Assembly (NCBI GenBank): GCA_002435755.1
Contig: DIYH01000013.1
Coordinates: forward strand, 1 to 64,000
Origin: Flammeovirgaceae bacterium UBA6059
GTDB taxonomy: Bacteria; Bacteroidota; Bacteroidia; Cytophagales; Cyclobacteriaceae
DNA length: 64,000 nucleotides
Direction: 5' to 3'
The translations under genes were made by a program, and so were the position numbers. Shown one piece after another: positions 53,429 through 62,736 of this stretch (position 1 is the stretch's first letter; every line of letters begins with the position of its first letter). The notes below the pieces were generated by a model. The model ran no database searches, was not told where the DNA came from, and was given only the letters and a program-made list of their open reading frames with translations.

Positions 53429-56400
53429 ATGAAGAATATAACAATCACTTTGATCTTATCGATAGCCTCTGCGCTGACTACTATGGCGCAGGCACCCAAT
53501 TGGGTTGTGAATGCCAATGAGTTTGAAAATTCAATGGCCGTAGTAGCGGTCGCTGAGGTTAGGAGTGTTGAACTCACATCTACCTCGAGTATGATTGGTG
53601 CTTTTGTGAACAATGAGCTTCGTGGAGTTGCCAGTACCTCATTTGTGAATGCTGATGACCGTTACGTGGCGCACATACTTGTATGGAGCAACACAGGAGG
53701 AGGTGAGACCGTCACCTTCCAGATCTATGATGCTGATAACGATGAGATGGTTAGTTCGGTCAATTCAATCACCTTCCAAAATGATGGTACTGAAGGGAAT
53801 ACTTCAGCTCCTTATGTTGTAAGAGACAACAATGTGCCGATGGGAGTAGAGCTTAGTGCGAGTGCAATCGATGAGAATTCAGAGGTAGGTACCGAAGTGG
53901 GGCAGTTCTCTACGATTGACATTGATAATGGAGATAGCCATACCTACTCTTTGGTCGCGGGAGAAGGTGATGACGATAATGACGCATTCTCGATAGACCA
54001 GGATAAGTTGCTGTTGGCCGTAAGCCCTGACTTTGAAACAAAAGACGAGCTAAGCCTCAGAGTAAGAACAACAGATGCTAAAAATGGTCTCTATGAAAAG
54101 GTGTTCACGATCACCATCAATGATATCAACGATGCTCCAACCGATCTGGAGTTATCAGCTAACACTATCAATGAAAACAATGCTGTTGGTGATGCCATCG
54201 GGGTGTTAAGTACTGAGGACCAAGATGCTGGTGATACTTTTGAGTACGCATTGGTTAGTGGTGAAGGGGATACTGACAATGCTGCATTTAGTATCTCAGG
54301 GAGTCAACTGGTGGCTAACCAACCTTTCAATTTTGAAGAGCAGGATACTTACAGTATACGCCTATCATCTACCGATAATGAAGATGATGCATTTGAAAAG
54401 CAATTTGAGGTCAGAATAAACGATATCAATGATCGACCGACAAGGATAATGTTGAGCGATACGGCCATTGCAGAGAATCAGGGAGCAGGTGTATTGGTAG
54501 GTACATTTACATCTACCGATGATGATACGGCCAATGGGCACATCTATTCCTTTACAGGTACCGGTAATAACGACAATGATGACTTTGCCATTGTAGGAGA
54601 CCAGCTCTTCACTAAAGTGGTATTCAATTTTGAAGGCCGCAGGACATATTTTATCAATATTCTGACTGATGATCAAAACGGCGGTCTGTTTAGTGAGATC
54701 ATTGATCTGGCAATAACAAATACGAATGACCCACCGACTGCAATAAGCATGTCAGACCAACTCGTCGCAGAGAATCTGCCTGCCGGAACGGTAGTGGGGG
54801 ATTTGGAAACGGAAGATCAGGACAGCAATGATGGCTTCACCTACCGGCTGGTCAGCGGAGCAGGAGATTCGGACAATGATCTCTTCAACATAGTGGGTGA
54901 TGAGGTCAGGACTGCCGGGACACTAAACTTCGAATCCAGTACCAATTACTCCATCAGAGTCCGCTCCCGTGATACTGGTGGAAGTAGTGTGGAGTCAAGC
55001 TTTGTTATCGAGGTGGAGGATAAAAATGATGTTCCTACGGACATAATCCTTGATAACAATACGACATTGGAAAACCTGGCCCCCGGGATAGTTGTAGGGA
55101 GCTTAACTACCATGGACGAAGATGCCAGGGATGATCATTTTTACGCTTTGGTTGAAGGAGAAGGTGACACAGATAATCATGCATTCGCGATAGCTGACGG
55201 TCGATTGATCACGGCCAAAACGTTCGATTTTGAATCCAGGTCTAGCTACAGTGTAAGAATAGCAACCAATGACCGCAACGACGGTATTTTTGAGAAACCA
55301 TTCACTGTTGAGATCATTGATACCAATGATGATCCTACGTTGCTTCAATTGTCGAACCTGGATATTGACGAAAACCAACCTGTAGGAACGGGTGTAGGTG
55401 ATCTCTCAATAGAAGATGAAGATCTTGGAGAACCAGCTTTTTCATTGGTCCCGGGTACGAATGACAATAACCTTTTCAAGGTAGATGGAAGCAGTCTTTT
55501 GACTATCGAAGTATTTGATCATGAGGCAGACGCTCAATACTTTATCGATGTGCTAGGCAATGATGGTTCTGGTGGGCTGGTGGTCAATAGGTTTGAGATC
55601 ACCGTCAACGATATCAACGATCATCCTGAATCCGTAGCACTCAACTCTAATGCGATATTAGAAAATCAACCACTTGGTACGATTGTGGGACAGTTAAGCA
55701 CGTCGGATCAGGATATTGATGATGATCATACCTATGCACTCGTAGCTGGTGAAGGCGATACCGATAATGGGCTTTTCCGACTCGCGGGTAATGAATTGCT
55801 GACCGACGCGAACTTCAACTATGAAGAGGCAAGTGTTTATTCTGTTCGTGTCCAAAGTACAGATGCATCAGGTTCAAGCATTGCAGCTGCGTTTCAGATC
55901 AGTATTGAGGATGCTAATGATACACCTACAGATATAGTCCTATCGGCTAATCAGATTGAAGAGGAGCAACCTACCGGAATATTCATAGGTGAATTTGACG
56001 TTATCGATGAAGATGCGGATGATTTATTTAATATTCGACTTGTAGGGGGCGAAGGTGGCGGGGACAATGATTCATTTGTCATTAATGGCAACCAGCTGTT
56101 ATCTAATGCTACATTCGATGCTGAATCTGAGACCAACTTTACTATACGAGTGAATGTCACAGATGCGGGAGGTGAAGCTATCAGCAAGATCTTTAATATA
56201 GCAATACTCCCTATTAACGAGCCTCCATCTATAGCCGCGCAAGAATTCTCGATAGAGGAGAGGTCATCAGCGGGTGCTCTAATAGGCACCATCACTGCCA
56301 GTGATGTGGACGGTGATCTGCCCTCATTTGAGCTGGAGACTGTGGATGTGCCCTTTGGCCTGGACGAAGCTTCCGGTGATTTGACCGTCACTGGAAAGAT

Positions 56401-56782
56401 AGACTATGAGAGCCTAGATATCTATGAATTGATCGTAGCTGCGATTGACCCAGGTGGACTTAGATCTTCCACGACTATAACCATTAATGTGCTGGATGTA
56501 GTTGAGAGCGATGGTGACCTGCCGTTCAACGATTTTGTATCACCAAATAATGATGGATTCAATGATTTTCTGGAGATCCAGAATGTAGGATTGTATACTC
56601 ACTATACTTTGAGGATCTTCAATAATGCAGGTTTGGAAGTTTACTCGTCGAGTGCCTACCGGAATACCTGGAATGGAGTTGATAATTCCGGTAGGGAACT
56701 TGCCGTCGGTTCATACTACTTCACTTTTATAAGTTCTTCCAACCCGATCAGCTTTAGAGGTTCGATCACTTTAATCAGGTAA
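53429..56782 (+). CDS. nine-repeat cadherin-like adhesin with type B T9SS sorting domain
   Basis: The 1117-residue protein has a signal peptide and an N-terminal module (about 23-135, PNWVVNANEFENSM; GAFVNNELRGVAS) shared with the preceding giant protein. Nine cadherin-type repeats of about 100 residues follow (about 138-1020), with calcium-ligand signatures DINDAPT, NTNDPPT, DKNDVPT, DANDTPT and LxEN turns. The end (about 1030-1117, FVSPNNDGFNDFLEI ... SFRGSITLIR) is a gliding-motility-associated, type B sorting domain. It should be a calcium-stiffened surface rod. The gap to the giant gene is 4 bp, and the next gene is the PorP/SprF partner that type B substrates typically need. Confidence 0.9.
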   Translation: MKNITITLILSIASALTTMAQAPNWVVNANEFENSMAVVAVAEVRSVELTSTSSMIGAFVNNELRGVASTSFVNADDRYVAHILVWSNTGGGETVTFQIYDADNDEMVSSVNSITFQNDGTEGNTSAPYVVRDNNVPMGVELSASAIDENSEVGTEVGQFSTIDIDNGDSHTYSLVAGEGDDDNDAFSIDQDKLLLAVSPDFETKDELSLRVRTTDAKNGLYEKVFTITINDINDAPTDLELSANTINENNAVGDAIGVLSTEDQDAGDTFEYALVSGEGDTDNAAFSISGSQLVANQPFNFEEQDTYSIRLSSTDNEDDAFEKQFEVRINDINDRPTRIMLSDTAIAENQGAGVLVGTFTSTDDDTANGHIYSFTGTGNNDNDDFAIVGDQLFTKVVFNFEGRRTYFINILTDDQNGGLFSEIIDLAITNTNDPPTAISMSDQLVAENLPAGTVVGDLETEDQDSNDGFTYRLVSGAGDSDNDLFNIVGDEVRTAGTLNFESSTNYSIRVRSRDTGGSSVESSFVIEVEDKNDVPTDIILDNNTTLENLAPGIVVGSLTTMDEDARDDHFYALVEGEGDTDNHAFAIADGRLITAKTFDFESRSSYSVRIATNDRNDGIFEKPFTVEIIDTNDDPTLLQLSNLDIDENQPVGTGVGDLSIEDEDLGEPAFSLVPGTNDNNLFKVDGSSLLTIEVFDHEADAQYFIDVLGNDGSGGLVVNRFEITVNDINDHPESVALNSNAILENQPLGTIVGQLSTSDQDIDDDHTYALVAGEGDTDNGLFRLAGNELLTDANFNYEEASVYSVRVQSTDASGSSIAAAFQISIEDANDTPTDIVLSANQIEEEQPTGIFIGEFDVIDEDADDLFNIRLVGGEGGGDNDSFVINGNQLLSNATFDAESETNFTIRVNVTDAGGEAISKIFNIAILPINEPPSIAAQEFSIEERSSAGALIGTITASDVDGDLPSFELETVDVPFGLDEASGDLTVTGKIDYESLDIYELIVAAIDPGGLRSSTTITINVLDVVESDGDLPFNDFVSPNNDGFNDFLEIQNVGLYTHYTLRIFNNAGLEVYSSSAYRNTWNGVDNSGRELAVGSYYFTFISSSNPISFRGSITLIR

Positions 56783-57735
56783 TGGCCATGAAAAGAATAC
56801 TCATTACACTTACACTTTTGGGAAGTCTTGTCACTGGTTATGGACAAGCGATCATTAACAAAAACCTTTATATGGCCAATCCAGCCCAGATCAACCCGGC
56901 CTATATGGGTACGCAAGGCAAGCTGTTCGTGGGCTTCCAGTCGTCCGTAACAGGTGACAATGACCTGGGCCTACCTACATATACTTCTATCAATGCGCAT
57001 GGCTCGTTTATCAACAATTTGGGGATAGGTACAAATATTCTGTCGGAGGACCAGGGGCCTTTTTCTCTTACCATGGCTGACCTGGGGACGTCTTACAAAG
57101 TATACTTCACCGAAGGTCAGAGCCTTAGTTTTGGACTGACCATTGGTTTCATTAGGAGTACCCTAAATGCGACCACTTTTAGTACTAATCCTTATGTTGA
57201 CCAAAACGATCCCTTTCTCAATTCAGAGTTCTTCGACGAGACCCATATCAAGTTAGGAGCAGGTTTCGTATATCGCTACCGCAATCTTGAGATAGGAGTA
57301 GGAAGCCCATACCTTTTCCGCGGAGGAGAGTCCATCAATGAGGAGGCTAATTTCTCAGTTGGATATACTGTTGCGATAAGTCCTGATAAGCTGGAACTGC
57401 AGCCCTTGTTTCTTTACCAGCTAAGAGCGGATGATCCTGACCTGTACGATATCAACCTGAGAGCATCATTTGTACAACGCATCTGGATCATGGGAGGGTA
57501 TCGATCCAACGAAAGTGTCAATCTCGGCCTTGGCGTCACTACACCATATTTGGACTTTGGCTACAATTACAACTCTGCGATGGGTGACCTTCAGGAAATC
57601 AGTGCCACTAATCACGAGATCCTTGTGGCTTTTAAATTGACGACTACAGCAAAAGATCTTGCGCCTAGAGCCTCTAATGCAAACCTTAAAGGTGCAAAAG
57701 CATCTCGCAGCTCACGGAGGCGGAAGAGCAAGTAG
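56782..57735 (+). CDS. PorP/SprF-family type IX secretion membrane protein
   Basis: The 317-residue outer-membrane beta-barrel protein has a signal peptide and the family start NKNLYMANPAQINPAYMGTQ. It ends in a basic Ser/Arg/Lys tail. SprF-like proteins are dedicated partners for secretion or anchoring of type B substrates such as SprB. The start overlaps the cadherin stop by one base (TAATG); an ATG two codons later is also possible. The pairing argues that this protein serves the cadherin adhesin. Confidence 0.92.
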   Translation: MAMKRILITLTLLGSLVTGYGQAIINKNLYMANPAQINPAYMGTQGKLFVGFQSSVTGDNDLGLPTYTSINAHGSFINNLGIGTNILSEDQGPFSLTMADLGTSYKVYFTEGQSLSFGLTIGFIRSTLNATTFSTNPYVDQNDPFLNSEFFDETHIKLGAGFVYRYRNLEIGVGSPYLFRGGESINEEANFSVGYTVAISPDKLELQPLFLYQLRADDPDLYDINLRASFVQRIWIMGGYRSNESVNLGLGVTTPYLDFGYNYNSAMGDLQEISATNHEILVAFKLTTTAKDLAPRASNANLKGAKASRSSRRRKSK

Positions 57736-57776
57736 ATCGGCTTAGACTAAGATGGAAAATATAACCCGGTAAGGAT

Positions 57777-58199
57777 CTAAAGGGCCGGCTGAGCCGTAGG
57801 CAGCAACCTTGAGTCTTCTAAAGCAGCTGCCCTATGGCCTGCAGTTTTCAGGTAATCTTTGTCTTGAGCAAACCGGATGAATACCTCAACTGAAGGATAT
57901 TTTACCAATAATATGGTATCCCATTGCTCATCTTCAGGACCAATAAGAAAACCTCGGCTACTTCCAAAATAGACTACCTGGCCTCCTGCTTTATCCAATA
58001 GGGGAGCTGTGGCGTTCATGTAGAGTTTATATGCTTCCCTACCGGAAATGATTTTGCCCGGATCAAGCGCTTTGGACTGGCTGTAGTCCGCTTCTACTCG
58101 AAACCTCAGCATATTGAGCATGACGATAGGACCTTTGTCGTGATATTGTTGATAAAAGCTTTGTTGGCTTTCAGGGGTAGACAGGAGATGTGATGGCAT
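57777..58199 (-). CDS. DUF1330-family protein
   Basis: The 140-residue protein has a dimeric ferredoxin-like alpha-beta fold of the DUF1330/EthD type (PIVMLNMLRFRVEADYSQSK; REAYKLYMNATAPLLDKAGG; TILLVKYPSVEVFIRFAQDK). No signal peptide. Role unknown. It is convergent with the PorP/SprF gene. Confidence 0.82.
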   Translation of the reverse strand: MPSHLLSTPESQQSFYQQYHDKGPIVMLNMLRFRVEADYSQSKALDPGKIISGREAYKLYMNATAPLLDKAGGQVVYFGSSRGFLIGPEDEQWDTILLVKYPSVEVFIRFAQDKDYLKTAGHRAAALEDSRLLPTAQPAL

Positions 58200-58371
58200 A
58201 GTTTCTTGTGGAATGAATAGATGATCTCAAAGACACACAAGATATTAAGAGTATTTATGGAAGCCAGCTGGTAACTGTTATAGACTATCCAGATGTTGAA
58301 GACACCAGTATTACCAAACCTCTGAACGTTACCAATTTTTTGAGAACGTATTTGGCAATCAGTTTACACCA

Positions 58372-58416
58372 AAAAAAGTCTCTCAGGTTCAAAACTGAGA
58401 GACTTTTTGTTCTTTG
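58372..58416. terminator. bidirectional rho-independent terminator
   Basis: AAAAAGTCTCTCAG and CTGAGAGACTTTTT form a 14-bp stem around an 8-nt loop with A and T tracts on both sides. It lies 14 bp after the stop of the metalloprotease gene (minus strand) and can also stop plus-strand readthrough. Confidence 0.93.
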
Positions 58417-58429
58417 ATAAGTACTTAAA

Positions 58430-59602
58430 TTATTGCACAGTAACTGTTTTCATGATTCCTGGAGTCGTAACATCTTCTCCGTAGTTGAGACCGTTTATTC
58501 GGAAACGCCAGGTACCGTGAGGTACATTGTACATCCAAAAGGTATTACTTGTTGTAACATACTCCGATGTTTGTACCGGCGTACTGCTCCACGGTGGTAG
58601 TCGCTCTACATGGTAACGATACATCCTTACAGAGGGAGAAGTCATAGTGAATTTGATATCCTTGGATGAAGAGGTCTTGTAATATTGGGTTAAAGTATTT
58701 ATCACTACAGCGCTTTGTCCTTCCGGATACAGAAATGTAGCTGCTTTCTTGTCATTGCTTGTGAAATTGCGGACTGTTGTTGAAGTAAATACTGAGTTGT
58801 CCATCACAGAAGAACTCTCAACTGTTGGTGTGCCAGTGAGCTTTACGGAGAGGCCAATATTCACCCCACAGCTAGTTACAGCACCTTCACTACTCGAGTT
58901 ATCATGCCTTAAGCCCAAAGTATGCCCAACCTCATGTCTAATAATGGTTTCTCGATTACCTTGACTTGATGTATTCCAATGGTTGTTGATAGAAACCCAT
59001 GAACCAGGTTCACCATTACTGGGATAAGCGGCCATATGAGAATCTCCTGGAATGTTTCGAGCACAGACGGGCATATAAGAAGTACTCACACCGGTAGCAG
59101 CATCATTAAAGAACCTAATATCAGCAGAGGAGATACTTGTTGTTTCAACAAAACTTACTCTACAATTACTGATGTTTTCCCAATCATCAAGAGCGTCATG
59201 AATCGCTCCTTCCCAATCGCCAGTAAGGTTAGCAATACTTGAGTGAATATAGTACTTAATATTAGTGACGTTACTGAAGTCAACTACACCTGTAGGGGTC
59301 AAGCTTACCACGTATTGATCTGTTCTCCCATTTGTGGGACTCTGTTCGGCGGCTTCAATATTCTTACTGATGAGATCACGTCTAATTGCAACACCCTCCA
59401 CAACTACATATTCGTCGTATAGTTTAGCCCCGGCAAGATCAAAACCCTGACATTCCAGGTAGCCGTAAATTTCAGGTGCCGCTGACCTTAGGTCTTCGTA
59501 CTGTTGTGAAGCACTTGTACTCACATCGTCCTGTTCGGTAGAACAGCGTAAACTGATCAAAGCCACTATGGCGATCATCAAAAAAATAATTGTTTTCTTC
59601 AT
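58430..59602 (-). CDS. secreted M57-like zinc metalloprotease
   Basis: The 390-residue protein has an N-terminal signal with Cys20 in ISLRCS, which would be a lipobox with an unusual Arg before Cys, so lipidation is uncertain. The catalytic region (about 120-290) has HEVGHTLGLRHD (His223, Glu224, His227, His233), the extended metzincin zinc motif, as in M57 (dual-action HEIGH) peptidases. A beta-rich C-terminal domain (about 300-390, TWRFRINGLNYGED) lacks T9SS sorting signals. It is monocistronic and ends in a strong bidirectional terminator. Substrates are probably proteins outside the cell. Confidence 0.85.
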   Translation of the reverse strand: MKKTIIFLMIAIVALISLRCSTEQDDVSTSASQQYEDLRSAAPEIYGYLECQGFDLAGAKLYDEYVVVEGVAIRRDLISKNIEAAEQSPTNGRTDQYVVSLTPTGVVDFSNVTNIKYYIHSSIANLTGDWEGAIHDALDDWENISNCRVSFVETTSISSADIRFFNDAATGVSTSYMPVCARNIPGDSHMAAYPSNGEPGSWVSINNHWNTSSQGNRETIIRHEVGHTLGLRHDNSSSEGAVTSCGVNIGLSVKLTGTPTVESSSVMDNSVFTSTTVRNFTSNDKKAATFLYPEGQSAVVINTLTQYYKTSSSKDIKFTMTSPSVRMYRYHVERLPPWSSTPVQTSEYVTTSNTFWMYNVPHGTWRFRINGLNYGEDVTTPGIMKTVTVQ

Positions 59603-60155
59603 AATAGAATTGTTTTAATCGTAAATAACGGTTTAGTAATCGACTATGAAGGTAAACTTATTATGCTATAATATGATGTTCTAATAATTATAATATTATG
59701 ATGTTTATCATAAATTAATATTATCTCTCACGAAAATCAGTTGAGTTAAGAAATCCGATCATACTATTTATGCTATAAGAAGAAACTTGTTTATGCTCAT
59801 TTTTACTATTTCAGTATGATTTTAGTTGATCAAGCCAACCATTCATCCGAAGAAGCGCTATACGGAAATATATTTATTGTTATGTAAACTCTTTGATTAT
59901 GTTTTAATGGAGGTGTTATCATTGAGATTGAAAATGTCTAAAGTGATACGATTGTTTTAGGATTTACAAAGTAGTGATTACTTACTATTTGGAAGAGCGC
60001 TATTTGATTGGTCATAAGTCAGGTATGTCTATAGCTACGAATGAATGTTTTAATTCTGGTGCACTTGGTCAGACTTGAATCAGGTTGTCTGCTATCTATG
60101 GAATTCATAATTATGGTTAAATTAACCGTGAGCACTAACTATTGAATTCCTCAAT
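59603..60155. other. 553-bp AT-rich divergent intergenic region
   Basis: No gene is visible. Near 59650-59720 the sequence is very AT-rich, with overlapping imperfect repeats of TATAATATGATGTT and palindromic runs such as ATGATGTTTATCAT, which may be the promoter or operator area of the metalloprotease gene. The right part should carry the promoter of the GMC oxidoreductase gene. Confidence 0.5.
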
Positions 60156-61847
60156 ATGCCCAAACAAAATAATCCAAATACCTATGATGCTATTGTCGTA
60201 GGCTCTGGGATCAGTGGCGGATGGTCAGCCAAGATACTTACAGAAAGTGGCCTTAAGACACTTGTTCTCGAACGCGGCAGAATGGTTAAGCACCTCGATT
60301 ATCCCAATGCGACCCTGGATGACTGGGACATGCCTAATCGGGGAGCACTGCCGGCGGAGGCGTTAGCTGACTATGACAAGCAGAACCGTACTGGCTGGAT
60401 CAGTTTTGCCAATAAGGACAGCTTTGTCAATGACACAGACAATCCCTACGATGAAGACAAGCGATTTGATTGGATCCGTGGTTATCAGGTAGGTGGAAGG
60501 TCACTGACATGGGGTCGACATACTTACAGGTTAAGTGATCTTGACTTTGAAGCGAATGCCAGAGAGGGTATTGGTGTAGACTGGCCCATTCGTTATAAAG
60601 ACATTGCGCCATGGTATGATCATGTGGAACGCTATGTAGGTATAAGTGGTGAGGCACTTGGGCTACCACAATTGCCTGATAGTCAATTTTTACCACCGAT
60701 GGACCTCAACTGCGTTGAGCAGCACTTGAGAGACCAGATCGAATCTAACTTTGAAGGTCGCACCATGACCAGCGGTCGGGTGACTAACCTCACTGTAGCA
60801 CACAATGGAAGAGGACCGTGTCAGTACCGTAACCGCTGCGAGCGAGGTTGTCCTTTCGCGGGTTATTTTAGTAGTGTGTCTTCAACACTTCCGGACGCGG
60901 AGAAGACAGGGAACCTGACTATTAAGGAGCATTCGGTAGTACATTCTGTGATCTATGATGATAAGACAGGAAGAGCTATAGGTGTTCGGGTGATTGATGC
61001 ACAGACCAAAGAGAGTTTGGAGTACTTCGCTAAAGTGATCTTCCTTAACGCTTCTGCTGTCGGCTCCACTGCTATCATGTTGAATTCTATTTCCGATAGG
61101 TTCCCCAACGGTCTTGGCAATGATAGCGATCAACTCGGCCGTAACCTGATGGACCATCACTATAGAGTAGGGGCCATGGGCTTCATCGATGGATTTGATG
61201 ATAAGTACTACAAAGGCCGACGGCCTAATGGTATTTATATCCCGCGCTTCCGTAACATCGATGAGGCCAGTAGGAGAGATGATTATCTCAGGGGTTTTGG
61301 ATACCAGGGAGGTGCGAGTCGTGATAGCTGGTGGCAGTCGACCTATGCGGAAGGCTATGGAGCTGACTACAAGGAAAAGTTGATGAAACCAGGACCATGG
61401 CATATGGATCTTGTAGGTTTTGGTGAAATGTTGCCAGATGAGAGCAATCGTATGTACCTAAATAGAGACAAGCTTGACCCGTTTGGTCTGCCTATGATCA
61501 CATTTGATTGTGAGTTCAAGGAGAATGAGATCACCATGCGCAAAGACATGAAAGACTCGGCAGGGGAGATGCTCGAAAAAGCTGGTTTCAAAAACATCTC
61601 AACGTTCGACGATCTTGGAGCTCCGGGCTTAGGCATCCATGAGATGGGGACCGCCCGTATGGGCCATGACCCTGGTACATCGGTATTGAACAAATGGAAC
61701 CAGGTACATAGCGCTGAGAACGTGTTTGTCACTGATGGTGCGTGTATGACATCTTCTGCTTGTCAAAACCCTTCATTGACCTATATGGCACTGACAGCAC
61801 GTGCGGCTCACCATGCAGTTGATCAATTGAAAAAAGGGAACCTCTAA
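60156..61847 (+). CDS. GMC oxidoreductase with predicted iron-sulfur cluster (glucose/gluconate dehydrogenase-like)
   Basis: The 563-residue flavoprotein has the FAD motif VVGSGISGGWSAKILTESG (14-32), the GMC substrate domain and C-terminal motifs HEMGTARMGHDP and CQNPSLTYMALTARAAHH. Cys222, Cys228 and Cys232 (CQYRNRCERGC) have the C-x5-C-x3-C spacing I recall for the 3Fe-4S ligands in the catalytic subunit of bacterial FAD-glucose dehydrogenase. It would oxidise a sugar or polyol and pass electrons through the cluster. It has no signal peptide and likely rides out with the Tat-type small subunit encoded 2 bp downstream. No cytochrome c subunit gene is adjacent. Confidence 0.88.
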   Translation: MPKQNNPNTYDAIVVGSGISGGWSAKILTESGLKTLVLERGRMVKHLDYPNATLDDWDMPNRGALPAEALADYDKQNRTGWISFANKDSFVNDTDNPYDEDKRFDWIRGYQVGGRSLTWGRHTYRLSDLDFEANAREGIGVDWPIRYKDIAPWYDHVERYVGISGEALGLPQLPDSQFLPPMDLNCVEQHLRDQIESNFEGRTMTSGRVTNLTVAHNGRGPCQYRNRCERGCPFAGYFSSVSSTLPDAEKTGNLTIKEHSVVHSVIYDDKTGRAIGVRVIDAQTKESLEYFAKVIFLNASAVGSTAIMLNSISDRFPNGLGNDSDQLGRNLMDHHYRVGAMGFIDGFDDKYYKGRRPNGIYIPRFRNIDEASRRDDYLRGFGYQGGASRDSWWQSTYAEGYGADYKEKLMKPGPWHMDLVGFGEMLPDESNRMYLNRDKLDPFGLPMITFDCEFKENEITMRKDMKDSAGEMLEKAGFKNISTFDDLGAPGLGIHEMGTARMGHDPGTSVLNKWNQVHSAENVFVTDGACMTSSACQNPSLTYMALTARAAHHAVDQLKKGNL

Positions 61848-61849
61848 CT

Positions 61850-62446
61850 ATGGAAAGAAGAGAAGCAATTCAAAAAATGGCCCTTGCGATGGGGTACACT
61901 TTGTCGGCCCCCACATTGGCTAGTTTAGTCACCAGCTGTACGTACGACCCCAAGATCTATTGGACTCCCAGGGAGTTAACCAAGCATCAGGCAGCTACGC
62001 TCGAAGCACTGGCTGAAGCTATACTACCGACTACTGATACTCCCGGAGCAAAGGACCTGGGTGTCCCGAAGTTTCTGGATTCGCTATTGACAAACGTAAT
62101 GTCAGATGAAGACAAGGATCAATTCAAATCAGAACTGAACGTTCTCATGGCAGATTGTGAAGAACAGTACGGGCAAGCCTTCGAACAGTGTGAACAGGTG
62201 CAGCAAAAGGAGTTTTTAGATAAACTTGAGGCTGATAATCCTTTCCAGTACCCAAGAATATGGGGCACTCGGATGCTACCCTCACCTGAGAAGAACTTTT
62301 TTGGTAAACTTAAGGACCTGGTCACCTGGGGATACTTCTCCACGGAGCTGGCCGGTGAGAAGCTGCTATCATATGATCCTGTTCCTGGTCAATATGAATC
62401 GTGCACTACGATCGATGAAAATGCTAAGGCCTGGACGCTGGGATAA
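61850..62446 (+). CDS. gluconate 2-dehydrogenase subunit 3 family protein
   Basis: The 198-residue protein begins MERREAIQKMALAMGYTLSA, a Tat-like twin-arginine leader ending in a lipobox-like LVTSC (Cys29), then the subunit 3 domain (HQAATLEALAEAILPTTDTP). In this family the small subunit carries the export signal for the GMC catalytic subunit and remains in the complex. It lies 2 bp after the GMC gene and is followed at once by a terminator. Confidence 0.9.
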   Translation: MERREAIQKMALAMGYTLSAPTLASLVTSCTYDPKIYWTPRELTKHQAATLEALAEAILPTTDTPGAKDLGVPKFLDSLLTNVMSDEDKDQFKSELNVLMADCEEQYGQAFEQCEQVQQKEFLDKLEADNPFQYPRIWGTRMLPSPEKNFFGKLKDLVTWGYFSTELAGEKLLSYDPVPGQYESCTTIDENAKAWTLG

Positions 62447-62477
62447 AAAAAAGCCACTCAAACATTTGAATGGCTTT
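62445..62477 (+). terminator. rho-independent terminator of the GMC dehydrogenase operon
   Basis: AAAAGCCA-C-TCAAA and TTTGA-A-TGGCTTTT form a long, slightly bulged stem with a tiny loop, ending in T residues. It begins at the stop codon of the small-subunit gene. Confidence 0.85.
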
Positions 62478-62736
62478 TACTCTCGTTGACTTAATCAGAA
62501 TCAACCAAGCGACATAGCGCATCGTTCTAGTGGAAATATAGCTGGTTGACCTCTGCGCTACCTCTATTCTGATATTTCAAAAGTAGGTCATGCGTATGTC
62601 CTGTGAAATCGAGGAATCCTTGAAATTTTGATAGGTGAATCACCAAGAGATTTTATGGTAAATCACCTATGAAGGGATTAAGACATTTGCTAAGTGCTGA
62701 TTTATACAGGAGCAGACCGCTATAAATGAACAAATT

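Noticed and set aside
53429..56782. Cadherin gene DNA as a simple tandem repeat array
   Set aside because: The nine units are similar in protein pattern but strongly diverged in DNA; they are domain repeats of one coding gene.
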